A stretch of DNA of 64,000 bases from assembly GCA_963788325.1 (NCBI GenBank), contig CAWBGJ010000014.1, positions 496,001 to 560,000 of the forward strand. Reading direction: 5' to 3'. Source of the stretch: Prado023 sp963788325 (GTDB lineage Bacteria > Actinomycetota > Actinomycetes > S36-B12 > CAIYMF01). Both the position numbers and the translations under genes were made by a program. The notes below the pieces were generated by a model, which saw only the letters and a program-made list of their open reading frames with translations, ran no database searches and was not told where the DNA came from. This document shows, piece by piece, positions 53,626-64,000 of this stretch. The first letter of the stretch is position 1; each line of letters opens with the position of its first letter.

Positions 53626-55287
53626 ATGCCCGCCCGTTGCCTGCCGGAGCGCCCGCAGTTCCGCTCCCCAGCGGAGAAGGCAGCCTTCCACGCGGTGGCC
53701 CGCAAGCTCGGTGATCACGACATCCTGCTGGCCAACGTGGCGTTCACCGGGTTCGACGGCGACTGGGAGGTCGACCTGGTCGTGGGGATGCCCGGGGCCG
53801 GCGTCGCGGCCATCGAGGTCAAGGGCGGCTACGTCTGGCGCGCGGACGGCGCCTGGTGGCAGCGCACCCCGCAGGGTGCCAGGCAGCTCGATCTCGAGGA
53901 CCAGGCCAGCTCGGGCAAGTACCTGCTGGGCCGCTACCTGACCAAGCACCCGAGGTGGACGCACGGCGCCCTGCGCATGGCACACCTCGTGATCCTGCCC
54001 GACACGGTCCTGGGGCCGGAGAACCCCTCGCCGGGCCTGCCCCGGGCGTGGATCATCGACAAGGAGCAGCTCTCCGATGCTGCCGGACTGATCCACGACC
54101 TGCTCACCGGGCCGTTGAAGATGCAGCCGGTCAAGGCCCCCGGCATCGACGCGGTCGCCGACGCCGCGGAGATCCTGGGCGGGCGCGGGGACCGGCAGGC
54201 CGAGCTCGCGGGCATGCTCGCGGTGCGCGCCGAGCATGTGGAGCAGCTCACCGCGGCCCAGTACGAGGTGCTGGACCTGGTTCGCCGGATCCGGCGCATC
54301 GAGGTCCTCGGCGGCCCGGGCACGGGCAAGACGTGGCTGGCGATCGAAGCCGCACGGCGGTGGGCGGCCACGGGCAAGCGGGTCGCCCTGGTCTGCTACT
54401 CCCGCGGGCTGTCCACCTGGATCGCCCGCCGGGTCGCCCGCTGGCCCAAGGCGGTGCGCCGCAACGTCCGGGTGCGCACCTACCACGCTCTCGGCGTGGA
54501 CTGGGGCCTGGCGATCCTCGACGGCCAGGGCCGGGACTACTGGGAGGTCACCCTCCCCGAGCAGATGACCGCCCTGGCCCGCGGCCTCCCCGACGAGGCG
54601 CGATTCGACGCCCTGATCGTCGACGAGGCCCAGGACTGCCCCGACGCCTGGTGGCCCTCGCTGCTGGCCGCACTGCGAGATCCCGACACCGCCCAGATCG
54701 CGGTGTTCGCCGACGAGCACCAGCGCGTCTTCGACCGCGAGGCACGCCCGGACCTCGGCCTGGCCCAGCTGAGCCTGGACGCCAACATGCGCAACAGCCG
54801 CCAGATCGCCGAGGTGTTCGCCCCCCTGGCCGGCGACAGCCCCGAGCTGCGCGGTGGCGAGGGCCCGCCGGTGCGGTTCCTGCCGTGTGCCAGTCAGGAT
54901 GCCGTCGAGACCGCGAACGACGCAGCGCTCGCCCTGCTCGACCAGGGCTGGGCCCCGCAGGATGTGGCCCTGCTGACCACCGCCCATCGGCACCCCGAGC
55001 AGGTCAACCGGGTCGAGCTCGACGGGCGCGAGGGCTACTGGGACTCGTTCTGGGACGACTCCGACCTGTTCTTCGCCACGGTGGCGTCGTTCAAGGGCCT
55101 GGAGCGCCCGGCCGTGGTGCTGGCCATCGACGGGTTCCTGGATCCGGCCACGGCCCGCGACATCCTCTACGTGGGCCTGTCCCGGGCCAGCGACCTGCTC
55201 GTGGTGTGCGGTGACCCCGAGGTGATCCGCACCGTCGGCGGCGAGGCCGTGGCCCAGCGGTTGCTGGCCCAGCAGGATCGGGGCTAG
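53626..55287 (+). CDS. NERD nuclease-related and UvrD-type helicase protein
   Basis: 553 residues. An N-terminal NERD domain (about 10-130; VDLVVGMPGAGVAAIEVKGG holds the D...E-x-K restriction-like core) is fused to a UvrD/PcrA-type SF1 helicase. The helicase has Walker A EVLGGPGTGKTWLAIEAARR near 230, Walker B LIVDEAQDCPDAWW, and motif VI-like YVGLSRASDLLVVCG. It is shorter than UvrD, with much of the 1B/2B domains missing. GGAGG lies 5 nt before the ATG. It is only 4 bp upstream of recC, so it probably acts with the RecBCD repair system. Confidence 0.88.
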   Translation: MPARCLPERPQFRSPAEKAAFHAVARKLGDHDILLANVAFTGFDGDWEVDLVVGMPGAGVAAIEVKGGYVWRADGAWWQRTPQGARQLDLEDQASSGKYLLGRYLTKHPRWTHGALRMAHLVILPDTVLGPENPSPGLPRAWIIDKEQLSDAAGLIHDLLTGPLKMQPVKAPGIDAVADAAEILGGRGDRQAELAGMLAVRAEHVEQLTAAQYEVLDLVRRIRRIEVLGGPGTGKTWLAIEAARRWAATGKRVALVCYSRGLSTWIARRVARWPKAVRRNVRVRTYHALGVDWGLAILDGQGRDYWEVTLPEQMTALARGLPDEARFDALIVDEAQDCPDAWWPSLLAALRDPDTAQIAVFADEHQRVFDREARPDLGLAQLSLDANMRNSRQIAEVFAPLAGDSPELRGGEGPPVRFLPCASQDAVETANDAALALLDQGWAPQDVALLTTAHRHPEQVNRVELDGREGYWDSFWDDSDLFFATVASFKGLERPAVVLAIDGFLDPATARDILYVGLSRASDLLVVCGDPEVIRTVGGEAVAQRLLAQQDRG

Positions 55288-55291
55288 CGGC

Positions 55292-58200
55292 GTGGGCCTG
55301 CACGTCCATCGCAGCGAGCGCACCGACGTGCTGCTGGCGGGCCTGGCCGAGGTCCTGTCCTCCGCGCCGGCCGACCCGTTCACCCCGGACCTGGTGGCCG
55401 TGCCCACCCCGGGGATCGAGCGGTTCCTGAGCCAGGGCCTGTCCACGCGGCTGGGCGCCGCCCCGGGCCGATCCGATGGGGTATGCGCGAATGTGCGCTT
55501 CACATCGCCGACGTGGATCGCCATCGAGGTGATCGCCCGAGCCACCGGGGTGACACCGGCCACCGATCCCTGGCTGGCGCACCGGGCGGTCTGGCCGCTG
55601 CTGACGGTGCTCGACGCCAGCGCGGACCAGCCCTGGTGCGCAGCCCTGGCCAGGCACCTCGGGCTGACTGTCGAGGTGCCCGACCCGCTGGGCCCCGGCG
55701 GTCCCTGGCAACGCCGGGACCGGCGGTTCGCCGTCGCGTCCCGCCTGGCGGGACTGTTCGGCTCGTACGCCAGCCAGCGTCCCGCCCTGCTGCTGGACTG
55801 GGTGGCTGGACCTGATGCGGAAGGGGGTGACCAGGACGGCGCCGGGCAGCCCCTGGCCGAGGACCTCGCCTGGCAGGCCGAGCTCTGGCGGCGCCTGCGC
55901 GCCCAGATCGGTGCCCCGAGCCCGGCCGAACGCCTGGCAGCGGCCTGCGCAGCGGTCATCGCCGAGCCGGGTCTGGTGGACCTGCCCGAGCGCCTGTCGT
56001 TGTTCGGCCCGAGCCGACTGCCCGCCGACCAGCTGGCAGTCCTCACCGCGCTGGCTGCCGGCAGGGACGTGCACCTGTGGCTGGCCGATGCCTCACCAGC
56101 CCTGTGGGAGTCGCTGGACGCTGGGCCGCCCCCGGCCGGACTGCGCCGCGCGGCCGACGTCTCCGCAGCAGCCGCGCACCATCCGCTGCTGCGCTCGCTG
56201 GGCCGCGACGCCCGGGAGTTGGCACTCCGGCTGGCCCCGTCGGCGAGCCAGGACTCCCACGCCCCGGTCGACGTGCCCGACGACACCCTGCTGCGTCGTC
56301 TGCAGCACCAGGTCCGGACGAACGCCGACCCGTGGCAGACCCGGGCCGGCACCGGGCCGCAGGTCGATCGAGGCAACGATCGCTCGATCCAGGTGCACGC
56401 CTGCCACGGGCAGCCGCGCCAGGCCGAGGTGGTGCGCGAGGTCGTCCTGGGCCTGCTCGCAGGCGACCACACGCTGGAACCCCGCGACATCCTGATCATG
56501 TGCCCGGACCTGGCCACGTTCGCCCCACTGCTCAGCGCCGCGTTCAGCGAGCCCGGGCGAGGGCGACCCGAGGGCAGGCTCCGCGCTGGGCCGGCTGCGG
56601 GTGCGCATCGCTGACCGCACCCCGGAACAGTCCAACGAGGTGCTGGCCGCCCTGGCGGTCCTGCTCACGATGGTCACCGGGCGGATGGAGGCCTCGACGG
56701 TCCTGGACTTCGCGGGCCGTCCGCCCGTGCGCACGCGGTTCGGATTCGACGCCGACTACCTGGCCCGGCTCGAATGACCTGGCCACGCGGTCCGGGGTCC
56801 GCTGGGGCCTGGACGAGGCGACCCGGGCCGAGTACCAGGTGGGGATCGCGACCGGCACGTGGTCCTGGGGCCTGGACCGTCTGCTGCTCGGGGTGGCCAT
56901 GTCCGAGGAGGGCCTGCCCAGCGTGGGCGGACACCTGCCTGTCGACGATGTGCTCAGCGGCGATGCCCTCCCGGTCGGCCAGCTCGCCGAACTGGTCACC
57001 CGGCTGCGCGGGGTCCGTGATGCCATGTCCGGCGCGCACCCGGTGGCGACCTGGGTCGAGCTGCTCAGTTCGTCGATCACCGACCTCATGGACGCCCGCG
57101 GCCCGGAGGCGTGGCAGCTGGCCAACGCGCTCGGTGCGCTGGCCACGCTGACGACTGCGGCTGGCCCGTACGCCGACACCGTGGACCTGAGCCTGGCCGA
57201 CCTGCGCTGGGTGCTCGACGACGTGCTCGCGGGTCGCCCGACCCGGTCGAACTTCCGCTCCGGCGGCCTGACGGTCTGCGGCCTGGTCCCGATGCGCTCG
57301 GTGCCCCATCGGGTGATCTGCCTGGTCGGCATGGATGACGCTGCCTTCCCCCGCGCGAGCGCACCCGACGGTGACGATGTCCTGGCCCGCGATCCCCTGG
57401 TCGGCGAGCGCGATCCGCGCAGCGAGGACCGCCAGCTCCTGCTCGACGCGCTCATGGCCGCCGAGGACCACCTGGTGATCACCTACACCGGCGCCGACGA
57501 CCGCACCAACGCAGCCGCGACCGCCGTGCGTCCCGCTCGGCGAGCTGCTGGACACCCTCGACGCGATGGCCGTGACCCTCGCCGGGGACCCCGTCCGCAG
57601 CCAGGTGCGGGTCAGCCACCCGCTGCAGCCCTTCGACGCGCGCAACTTCCAGCCCGGCGCCCTCGGCGCTGGCCCGGGCCCTTCAGCCATGACCGACCCG
57701 CGTTGGCCGCCGCCCGATCCGCCGCACGGCCCCGGGTCCCGGTCCCTGCGTTCCTGGTCGGGGACCTTCCCGAGGCTCCCGTGCCCGAGTTGTCCCTGCG
57801 GGCCCTGCGTTCCTTCCTGGTCTCCCCGCCGGCTGCGTTCCTGCGCACGCGGATCGGAGTTGGCACTGCGTGGGGAGGACGACCCGCCGCCGGAGCGGAT
57901 CCCGATCGACCTCGACGGCTTGGAACGCTGGTCGATCGGCGACCGGGCCCTGGCGCTGCTGGCGCGCGGGGAGTCCGCAGCCGACGTGGCGAGCGCCGAG
58001 GGTCATCGTGGTGCGTTGCCGCCGGGTGCCCTGGGGCTCGGCGGTCCTTGCCGGCATCGGCGCCGACGTGGTCGGTCTGGCGGCCACCGTGACCGCGCTG
58101 CGCACCGGCCCGCCCCGGCACGTCAGCGTGACGCTCGACCTCGGGTCCGGCGACGCACCTGGTCGGCACCATCCCCGATGTCTACGGTCACTGCATCGCC

Positions 58201-58706
58201 CGGGCCACCTACTCGCGATCCAAGGCCGCCCAAGCCCTGGCGCTCTGGCCCGAGCTGCTGGCTGCCGCCGTCGCCGACCCCGACCGACCGATGGTCGGCG
58301 CACCTGGTCACCAAGGACGGCGGCTGGACCCTGCACTCGCCGCCGCCCACCGACGCCGCCCGGCTCCTGGCGGACCTCGCGACGCTGTACCGGACCGGGC
58401 TGGTGGCCGCCCTGCCCCTGCTGGCCAACTGCGGGTACGAGTACGCCCACCCGGCGCGCGCGTGGCGCCACGGCCAGCGCCGCGCATCGGGCCGCCGAGT
58501 TCGGAGGGTGGAAGGCCAGGTTCGGCGCGGAGCGCGAGCTGGCGGAGGTGGTCACCCTGTGGGGTCCCGACGCAGGCTTCGAGGTCCTGACCCGCCAGCC
58601 ACCGCGCCCGGCGCAGGACGGGTACCCCGACGAGCCGAGCCGGTTCGGCGCCCTCGCCCGCCGGGTCTGGGACCCGATCCTGCTCGCCCGAGGGGCCCAG
58701 CGATGA
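55292..58706 (+). pseudogene. recC: Exodeoxyribonuclease V subunit RecC, multiple frameshifts
   Basis: The GTG at 55292 opens a clean frame to about 56566: residues 1 to about 425, ending EPRDILIMCPDLATFAPLLS, a RecC hallmark. From there the family sequence continues only by changing frame about nine times. Approximate positions are 56567, 56777, 57528, 57685, 57853, 58035, 58150, 58287 and 58483. Segments such as DLATRSGVRWGLDEATRAEY, VICLVGMDDAAFPR and LRALRSFLVSPPAAFLRTRI are intact between the breaks, and the last frame ends at 58706. RecC recognises Chi and splits the duplex in RecBCD. With so many single-base breaks and no eroded motifs, sequence error is more likely than true inactivation. 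Confidence 0.85.
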
Positions 58707-61700
58707 CCGAGCACAGCCCGCCCACCCCGGCACCGTTCGACCTGCTCGGCGAGATGCCCTCGGGCACCACTCTGCTGGAGGCCAGCGCAGGCACCGGCAA
58801 GACATTCACGATCGCAGCCCTGGCCACCCGCTACGTCGCCGAGGGCAGCGCGACCATCGACCAGCTGCTCATGGTCACGTTCGGCCGCAGCGCCACCCGG
58901 GAGCTGCGCGAACGCGTCCGGGAGGCTCTCACCCGCACGCGCGACGCGCTGCGTGAGCCGGTCACCGCACTGGCCAACCCGGACCCGATCGTGCGCACCC
59001 TGGCAGCCCGGCCACGGCTCCAGCGCGAGGCCGCGCTGGAGCGGCTGACCCGGGCGCACCGCCGACTTCGACTCGGCGACCATCGCCACGACCCACCAGT
59101 TCTGCCTGCACGCCCTGGCCGGCCTGGGGATCAACGCGGACACCGACCCGGGCGAGACGTTCGTCGAGGACATCTCCGAGCTCATCGACGAGGTCGTCGA
59201 CGACCTGTACGTGCGCAAGTACAGCGCTGGCCGACACCGGACGCCGGGCCTGCCACTCGCCGAGGCCCGCAGCCTGGCCCGGATGGTCGTCGGTGACCCG
59301 CAGTCCGAGCTCGACGCCGGGCAGGTCGTGCCCGGCTCGATGGCCGAGACCAGGCTGCGGTTCGCCCGCGCGGTGGCCCACGAGGTCGGCATCCGCCGCC
59401 GGGCGCGCCGGCTGGTCACCTTCGACGACCTCGTCCTGCGCCTGGCCGACGGCCCTGACCGACCCGCTCACCGGTGAGCAGGCGGCCCAGCGGCTGCGCG
59501 CGCGCTACCAGGTGGTGCTCGTCGACGAGTTCCAGGACACCGACGCCGCCCAGTGGACCATCCTGCGCCGGGCCTTCCACGGACACCGGACCCTGATCCT
59601 GATCGGGGACCCCAAGCAGGCCATCTACGCGTTCCGCGGTGCGGACGTGTTCAGCTACCTCGACGCAGCCGGACATGCCGACGCCGCACGCCACCCTGGC
59701 CACCAACCACCGCAGCGACGCCGCCGTCGTGCGCGGGATCGAGGCCCTGATGGGCGACCTGCAGCTCGGCGACGAGCGGATCGTCGTGCATCCGGTGCAG
59801 GCCGCTCACGCCGACGCGCGCCTGGTCGGGCTGCCCGGCCCGGCGCGGGTCCGGCTGCGCACCTGGCACCCGGCGGACGGCCAGCTGCCGGCAGTCGGTG
59901 CCGCCCGCGACGCGATCGCGTCCGACGTGGCCGCGGACATCGTCGCCACCCTGTCCGGACCCTGCGCGACTGCGCGACCCCGACGGCGTCGAGCGCGCGG
60001 TGGCGCCTCGCGACATCGCGGTCCTGGTGCCCACGCACAAGCAGGGCGGCCGTGCGCGACGCCCTGGCGCGGGCCGGCGTCCCGGTGGTGATCGCCTCGG
60101 CTCGGCCAGTGTGTTCGGCACCCCGGCCGCGCTGGGCGTGGCACGACCCTGCTGCACGCGATGGACCAGCCCCGCGCGACCTCGATGCGGGCCGCGGCAC
60201 TGACCGACTTCCTCGGGCTACAGTGCGCGAGACCTGGCCCTGGACGCCGAGCGGATCGACCAGGAGGTCGGGCTGCGGCTGCGCGAGTGGGCCGCGGTCG
60301 TGGACACCGCCAGCGTCGCCGCGCTGCTGGCCACGATCTCGACGCAGACCGACCTCGCCGCCCGGGTCCTGCACCACGAGGGCGGCGAGCGCCACCTGAC
60401 CGACCTGCGGCACGTCGCCGGCGCCCTGCACACGGAGCAGCGGACCGACCGGCGCGGCCGCACGGGCCTGCTGGAGTGGCTCGACCGAACGGGTCCGTCG
60501 GGCCGGCGAGCGCGACCGTGAGGCCAGCACCGAGCTGACCCGGCGACTGGAGACCGACGCCGAGGCGGTCCAGGTGCTCACAGTGCACACCAGCAAGGGC
60601 CTCGAGTTCCCGATCGCCTACGTGCCGTTCGGCTGGGACCGGTACGACGGCACCCCGGACCTGCTGCGCTGCCACGACACCAGCGGTCGGCGGATCCTCG
60701 ACGTCCGGGGCCGCGAGCGCCGAGGCCGGGCGGACCTGCTGGCCGCCCACCGGCGCGAGGAGGCCGGCGAGACTCTGCGCCTGCTGTACGTGGCGCTGAC
60801 GCGCGCCAGCCGGATGCTCGTCGTGCACTGGGCGTCCAGCAAGACCAACACGCGCACCGCGCCCGCTGCACCGGGTGCTGTGCGCCCGGGAGCCGACAGG
60901 TGGCACCGTCGCGACGGCGGGCTATCCCGTGGCGGCCCCACCGATCGCGCGCTCGCGGCCTCGCCGTGGGTCGCGGTGGAGCAGGTGGCTGCCGACGGCG
61001 TTCCGGTGCCCGGGGTGGACTGGGCGCACCGGGCCAGCACGCGGCTCCCGGAACTTGTCCGCCGCCACCGTTCCGATCGCGCGTGGACACCACGTGGCGG
61101 CGCACGTCCTACTCGGGACTGACGGCCGGCGTCCACGGGCCCGAACGAGCTCCCGCCGGCTTCCGCGACGACGAGCCGGCCGACGATGAACGGTGGAGTC
61201 CGCGCCGGCAGAGGGGGTGCCGGCACTGCGGGACGCGGCGCACCCGAGGTCCCCGACACTGCCCTCGCCTTCGCCGACCTGCCCGCCGGGGCCGCCTTCG
61301 GCACGCTCGTGCACGGGATCCTGGAGGTGCTCGACACCCGTGCAGCGGATCTGGGCGACGAGGTCGAGCTCCGCTGCGCGCAGGCAGTGTCCCGGCACCC
61401 GATGGCCGGCGTTCCCGTCGCCGCCCTGGCCCCGGCGATCCTGGCCGCACTTCGCACACCTCTGGGCCCACTCGCGGCCGGCCGGACGCTGGCCGGATCG
61501 CACCCGCCGACCGGCTGGCCGAGCTCGACTTCGAGCTGCCCATGGGCCAGATCGGCAGCGCGCACGCTCGCCGACGTGGCCGCACTGCTACGCGCACACC
61601 TGCCCGCTGATGACCCCCTGGCACGCTACCCAGACCAGCTCGCCGCACCCGGGCTCGGCTCGGCGACGCTGCGCGGCTACCTCTCCGGCAGCATCGACGC

Positions 61701-62101
61701 GGTCCTCCGCGTGCCGGCCGGCGCGGGCCCCGTTCCGGGTCCGCGCTACCTGGTCGTGGACTACAAGACGAACCTGCTGCGCGACGCCGGCGCACCGGGC
61801 CTCGAGCGGCTGGCGTGGGGGTACCGCCCGGAGGTGCTGCCCGCGGCGATGATCGGCGCCCACTACCCGCTGCAGGCGCTGCTCTACAGCGCGGCACTGC
61901 ACCGCTACCTGCGCTGGCGGCTGCCCGACTACGACCCGCACGCCGACCTCGGCGGGGTGCTGTACCTGTTCCTGCGCGGGATGGCGGGGCCCGGCACACC
62001 CCGCTGCAGGCCGGGCGTCGCGTGCGGTGTGTTCAGTTGGGCGCCGCCGGCGGACCTGGTCGTCGCAGCTGTCCGACCTGCTCGACGGGCGGCGGCCATG
62101 A
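58703..62101 (+). pseudogene. recB: Exodeoxyribonuclease V subunit RecB, multiple frameshifts
   Basis: ATG 58703 overlaps the recC end (ATGA). The first frame shows Walker A LLEASAGTGKTFTIAALATR and then breaks near 59060. Recognisable RecB blocks continue through about 15 frame changes: ATIATTHQFCLHAL, VVLVDEFQDTDAAQWTILRR, LILIGDPKQAIYAFRGADVF, VQVLTVHTSKGLEFPIAYVP and LLYVALTRASRMLVVHW. The nuclease-domain core LVVDYKTNLL is near 61758 and the frame closes with TGA at 62101. Motor and nuclease motifs are all present, so the encoded enzyme would look functional if the indels are errors. As written, no full-length product can be made. Confidence 0.85.
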
Positions 62102-64000
62102 TCCTGACCAGCCACCTGGGCCTCGGCCCCCTGCACCCGTTCCATGCCGCCGGGATCCTCGGCGTGCCCGACGTGCACGTGTCCGCCGCCCTGCTGCGAG
62201 TCGGCGGGCAGCGACTCGAGACCGCGTCGAGCAGCCGACGCCGACGTCGCGCTGGCTGCGGCACTGTGCGTGCGGGCCCTGCGTGGCGGGTCGGTGTGCA
62301 TCGACCTTGCTGCAGACCCGGCGATGTGGACCCGGAGCTGGAACCCGACCACAGCAGTCCGACCCGCGGCCTGGCTCCGGCGGATCCCGCCACCGGCCCC
62401 TGGATCCGTCCCAGCTGCCATGGCCGGACCCGCCTCAGTGGCTGGCCTCGGCCCGCGCCCACCCGCTGGTCGCGCACGGCGTCGGACAGGCCGCCGCGAC
62501 CGGCCCCTGCGGCTCGTCGGGTCGCTGCTCTACCTGCAGCGCTACTGGCTCGACGAGCAGGTGATCGGCGACGACCTGGCCCTCCGGGCACAGACGATCG
62601 GAGGTCGATCCGGTGCTGCTGGCCCCGGCACTGGCCCGCCTGTTCGCCGAGCGAGGCGCCCGACCGCCAGCGGCTGGCCGCGGCAACGGTCGCGCTGCGC
62701 CGGGCCACGATCGTCGCCGGCGGGCCCGGCACTGGCAAGACCACCACGGTGGCGCGGATCATCGCCCTGCTGCGCGATGTGGAGGGCCCGCCCTGACCGT
62801 GGCCCTGGCGGCGCCGACCGGCAAGGCAGCCGCGCGACTGGCTGAGGCCGTCGGCGCAGGCCAGCCCGGCCTCGACCCGGACGACCAGCAACGGGTCGGC
62901 ACCCCAGCGGCCTCGACGCTGCATCGACTGCTCGGGCTGGCGACCGGACACCCAGGGCCGGTTCCGCCACGACCAGAGCAACCCGCTGCCGCACGACGTC
63001 GTCATCGTCGACGAGACCTCGATGGTGTCGCTGCCGCTGATGGCCCGCCTGCTCGAGGCCGTGCGTCCCGACGCGCGGCTGGTCCTGGTCGGCGACCCGG
63101 ACCAGTTGGCGTCCATCGACGCCGGAGCGGTGCTCGGCGACCTCGTCCAGCGCCCGCCGGCCAGCGGCCCGGCAGGGAACGGACGGCACTGACCGCGGCG
63201 CTGTCGCGGCCTGCCCGTGCGAGGCTGCCGGAGGCGCAGCCGGAGATCCGGCGCCAGCGAATGCACCAGCTGGGGATGCGGCGGCAGGGCGCGCGCTGGC
63301 ACGAGCGGGCGCGACCGGGGTGGTCGTGCTGGACCACAACTACCGGTACGGTGGCGGGATCGGGGCACTCGCCGACGCCATCCGCACCGGTGACGCCGAC
63401 ACGGTGCTGGCGGTGCTCGCCGCCGGACACCCGGAGGTCGAGTTCCAGGCCGCGCACGACGTCCCGGCGCTCACGCCCGCGGCAGCCCTGCGCCGCCGTG
63501 CGGGCGGACTTCCGCGCGCAGGCACGGCCCTGGTGTCCGCGGCCTCGGCCGGTGACGCCGGAATCGGCACTGGCCCGACCTCGAGGATCATCGGGTGCTG
63601 TGCGCACATCGGGAGGGACCGCACGGTGTCAGCCACTGGAGCGCCCTGATCGCCACGTGGACCGCCGACCTGCTCGACCGGACCGACGAGACCATCCGGG
63701 GTCCGGCAGCCAGGGCGACCAGTGGTACCCGGGACAGCCGCTGCTGGTCACCAGCAACGACTACCCGCTTGGGCTGTTCAACGGTGACACCGGCGTGGTC
63801 GTCGCCGCGCCGGACGGTGAGCTCCGCGCCGCCTTCGCTCGCGGCAGCCGAGCACGTGCTGCTACCGCCGGCCCGCCTGGACACGGTCGACGACGCTGCA
63901 CGCGATGACGGTCCATCGCGGCCAGGGCAGCCAGTTCCAGGCCGTCACGGTGGTCCTGCCCCCGGCCGAGTCCCCACTGCTCACCCGGGAGCTGCTCTAC
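62098..64000 (+). pseudogene. recD: Exodeoxyribonuclease V subunit RecD, multiple frameshifts, cut by window edge
   Basis: ATG 62098 overlaps the recB stop (ATGA). RecD blocks appear in shifting frames: SHLGLGPLHPFHAAGILG at the start, RRATIVAGGPGTGKTTTVAR near 62720, VALAAPTGKAAARLAEAVG near 62810, VVIVDETSMVSLPLMARLLE near 63000, LVTSNDYPLGLFNGDTGVV near 63750 and TVHRGQGSQFQAVTVVLPP near 63910, close to the C-terminus. At least eight frame changes are needed. RecD is the 5'-3' motor of RecBCD. The gene runs to the window end, so its last residues are not seen. Confidence 0.82.

Noticed and set aside
56567..64000. Programmed ribosomal frameshifting as an explanation for recCBD
   Set aside because: Programmed sites are single and have slippery heptamers or stop-codon contexts. 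Here there are about 30 breaks in varied contexts, which no known recoding mechanism explains.

Overview
The window is chromosomal DNA of a high-GC actinobacterium (Actinomycetota). The support is very strong G/C bias at third codon positions, GTG starts, Shine-Dalgarno-less genes with a TANNNT -10 box 6-8 nt before the start codon, a class F sortase, a DUF222/HNH (13E12-type) gene under a mycobacterial-type SOS box, a WS/DGAT acyltransferase, AlaX, P1-family peptidase and an nSTAND-WD40 protein. No phage, insertion sequence or CRISPR array is visible. One tRNA gene, tRNA-Arg(UCU), is present.

Layout. 0-7.4 kb holds housekeeping and envelope genes: a partial SDR, MscS channel, P1 peptidase, PECR-like reductase, NagB, class F sortase with a DUF4397 surface protein, and DUF429. 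7.4-11.2 kb holds tRNA-Arg followed by a NUDIX hydrolase and a large PLD-nuclease/SF2-helicase/DUF3427 protein. Their codon use is visibly less GC-biased, so this looks like a small acquired, probably defensive, module. 11.3-18.4 kb has a divergent amidohydrolase/arginine deiminase pair around a long palindrome, the SOS-controlled DUF222 gene, a quinone oxidoreductase and a tightly divergent pair with facing leaderless starts. 18.4-22.1 kb is an isoprenoid/carotenoid group (carotenoid oxygenase, crtI, idi). 22.2-26.3 kb has a frameshifted flavin monooxygenase, an SDR coupled to a bile-acid/sodium symporter homologue, and an FMN reductase. 26.3-29.7 kb is a complete OpuA/OpuC-type osmoprotectant ABC transporter. 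29.7-34.4 kb is a coupled P-type ATPase/PLP decarboxylase/TRIC-remnant operon. 34.5-39.3 kb has glgX, alaX, a WS/DGAT gene and a minimal macro-domain protein.

39.6-47.5 kb is a two-gene operon, and the most unusual metabolic unit here. A single-chain pyruvate:ferredoxin oxidoreductase with an extra C-terminal ferredoxin-like module overlaps (ATGA) a 939-residue fusion of GltD/NfnB-like and ferredoxin-NADP reductase/NfnA-like modules. Together they could pass pyruvate electrons to NAD(P)H. 47.7-51.7 kb encodes an XRE-nSTAND-WD40 protein. 52-53.5 kb has an alpha/beta hydrolase convergent with a PlsC-like acyltransferase.

53.6-64 kb is a DNA-repair run: a NERD-UvrD helicase, then recC, recB and recD in tight overlap. 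From about 56.57 kb to the end the recCBD frames change roughly every 50-750 bases with almost no other decay. That looks more like insertion-type sequence error at a contig end than gene death.

Starts were chosen by Shine-Dalgarno sequence, by stop/start overlap, or by a -10 box directly abutting the start (leaderless). About a dozen genes fit the leaderless rule, and it moves several starts away from the longest frame.
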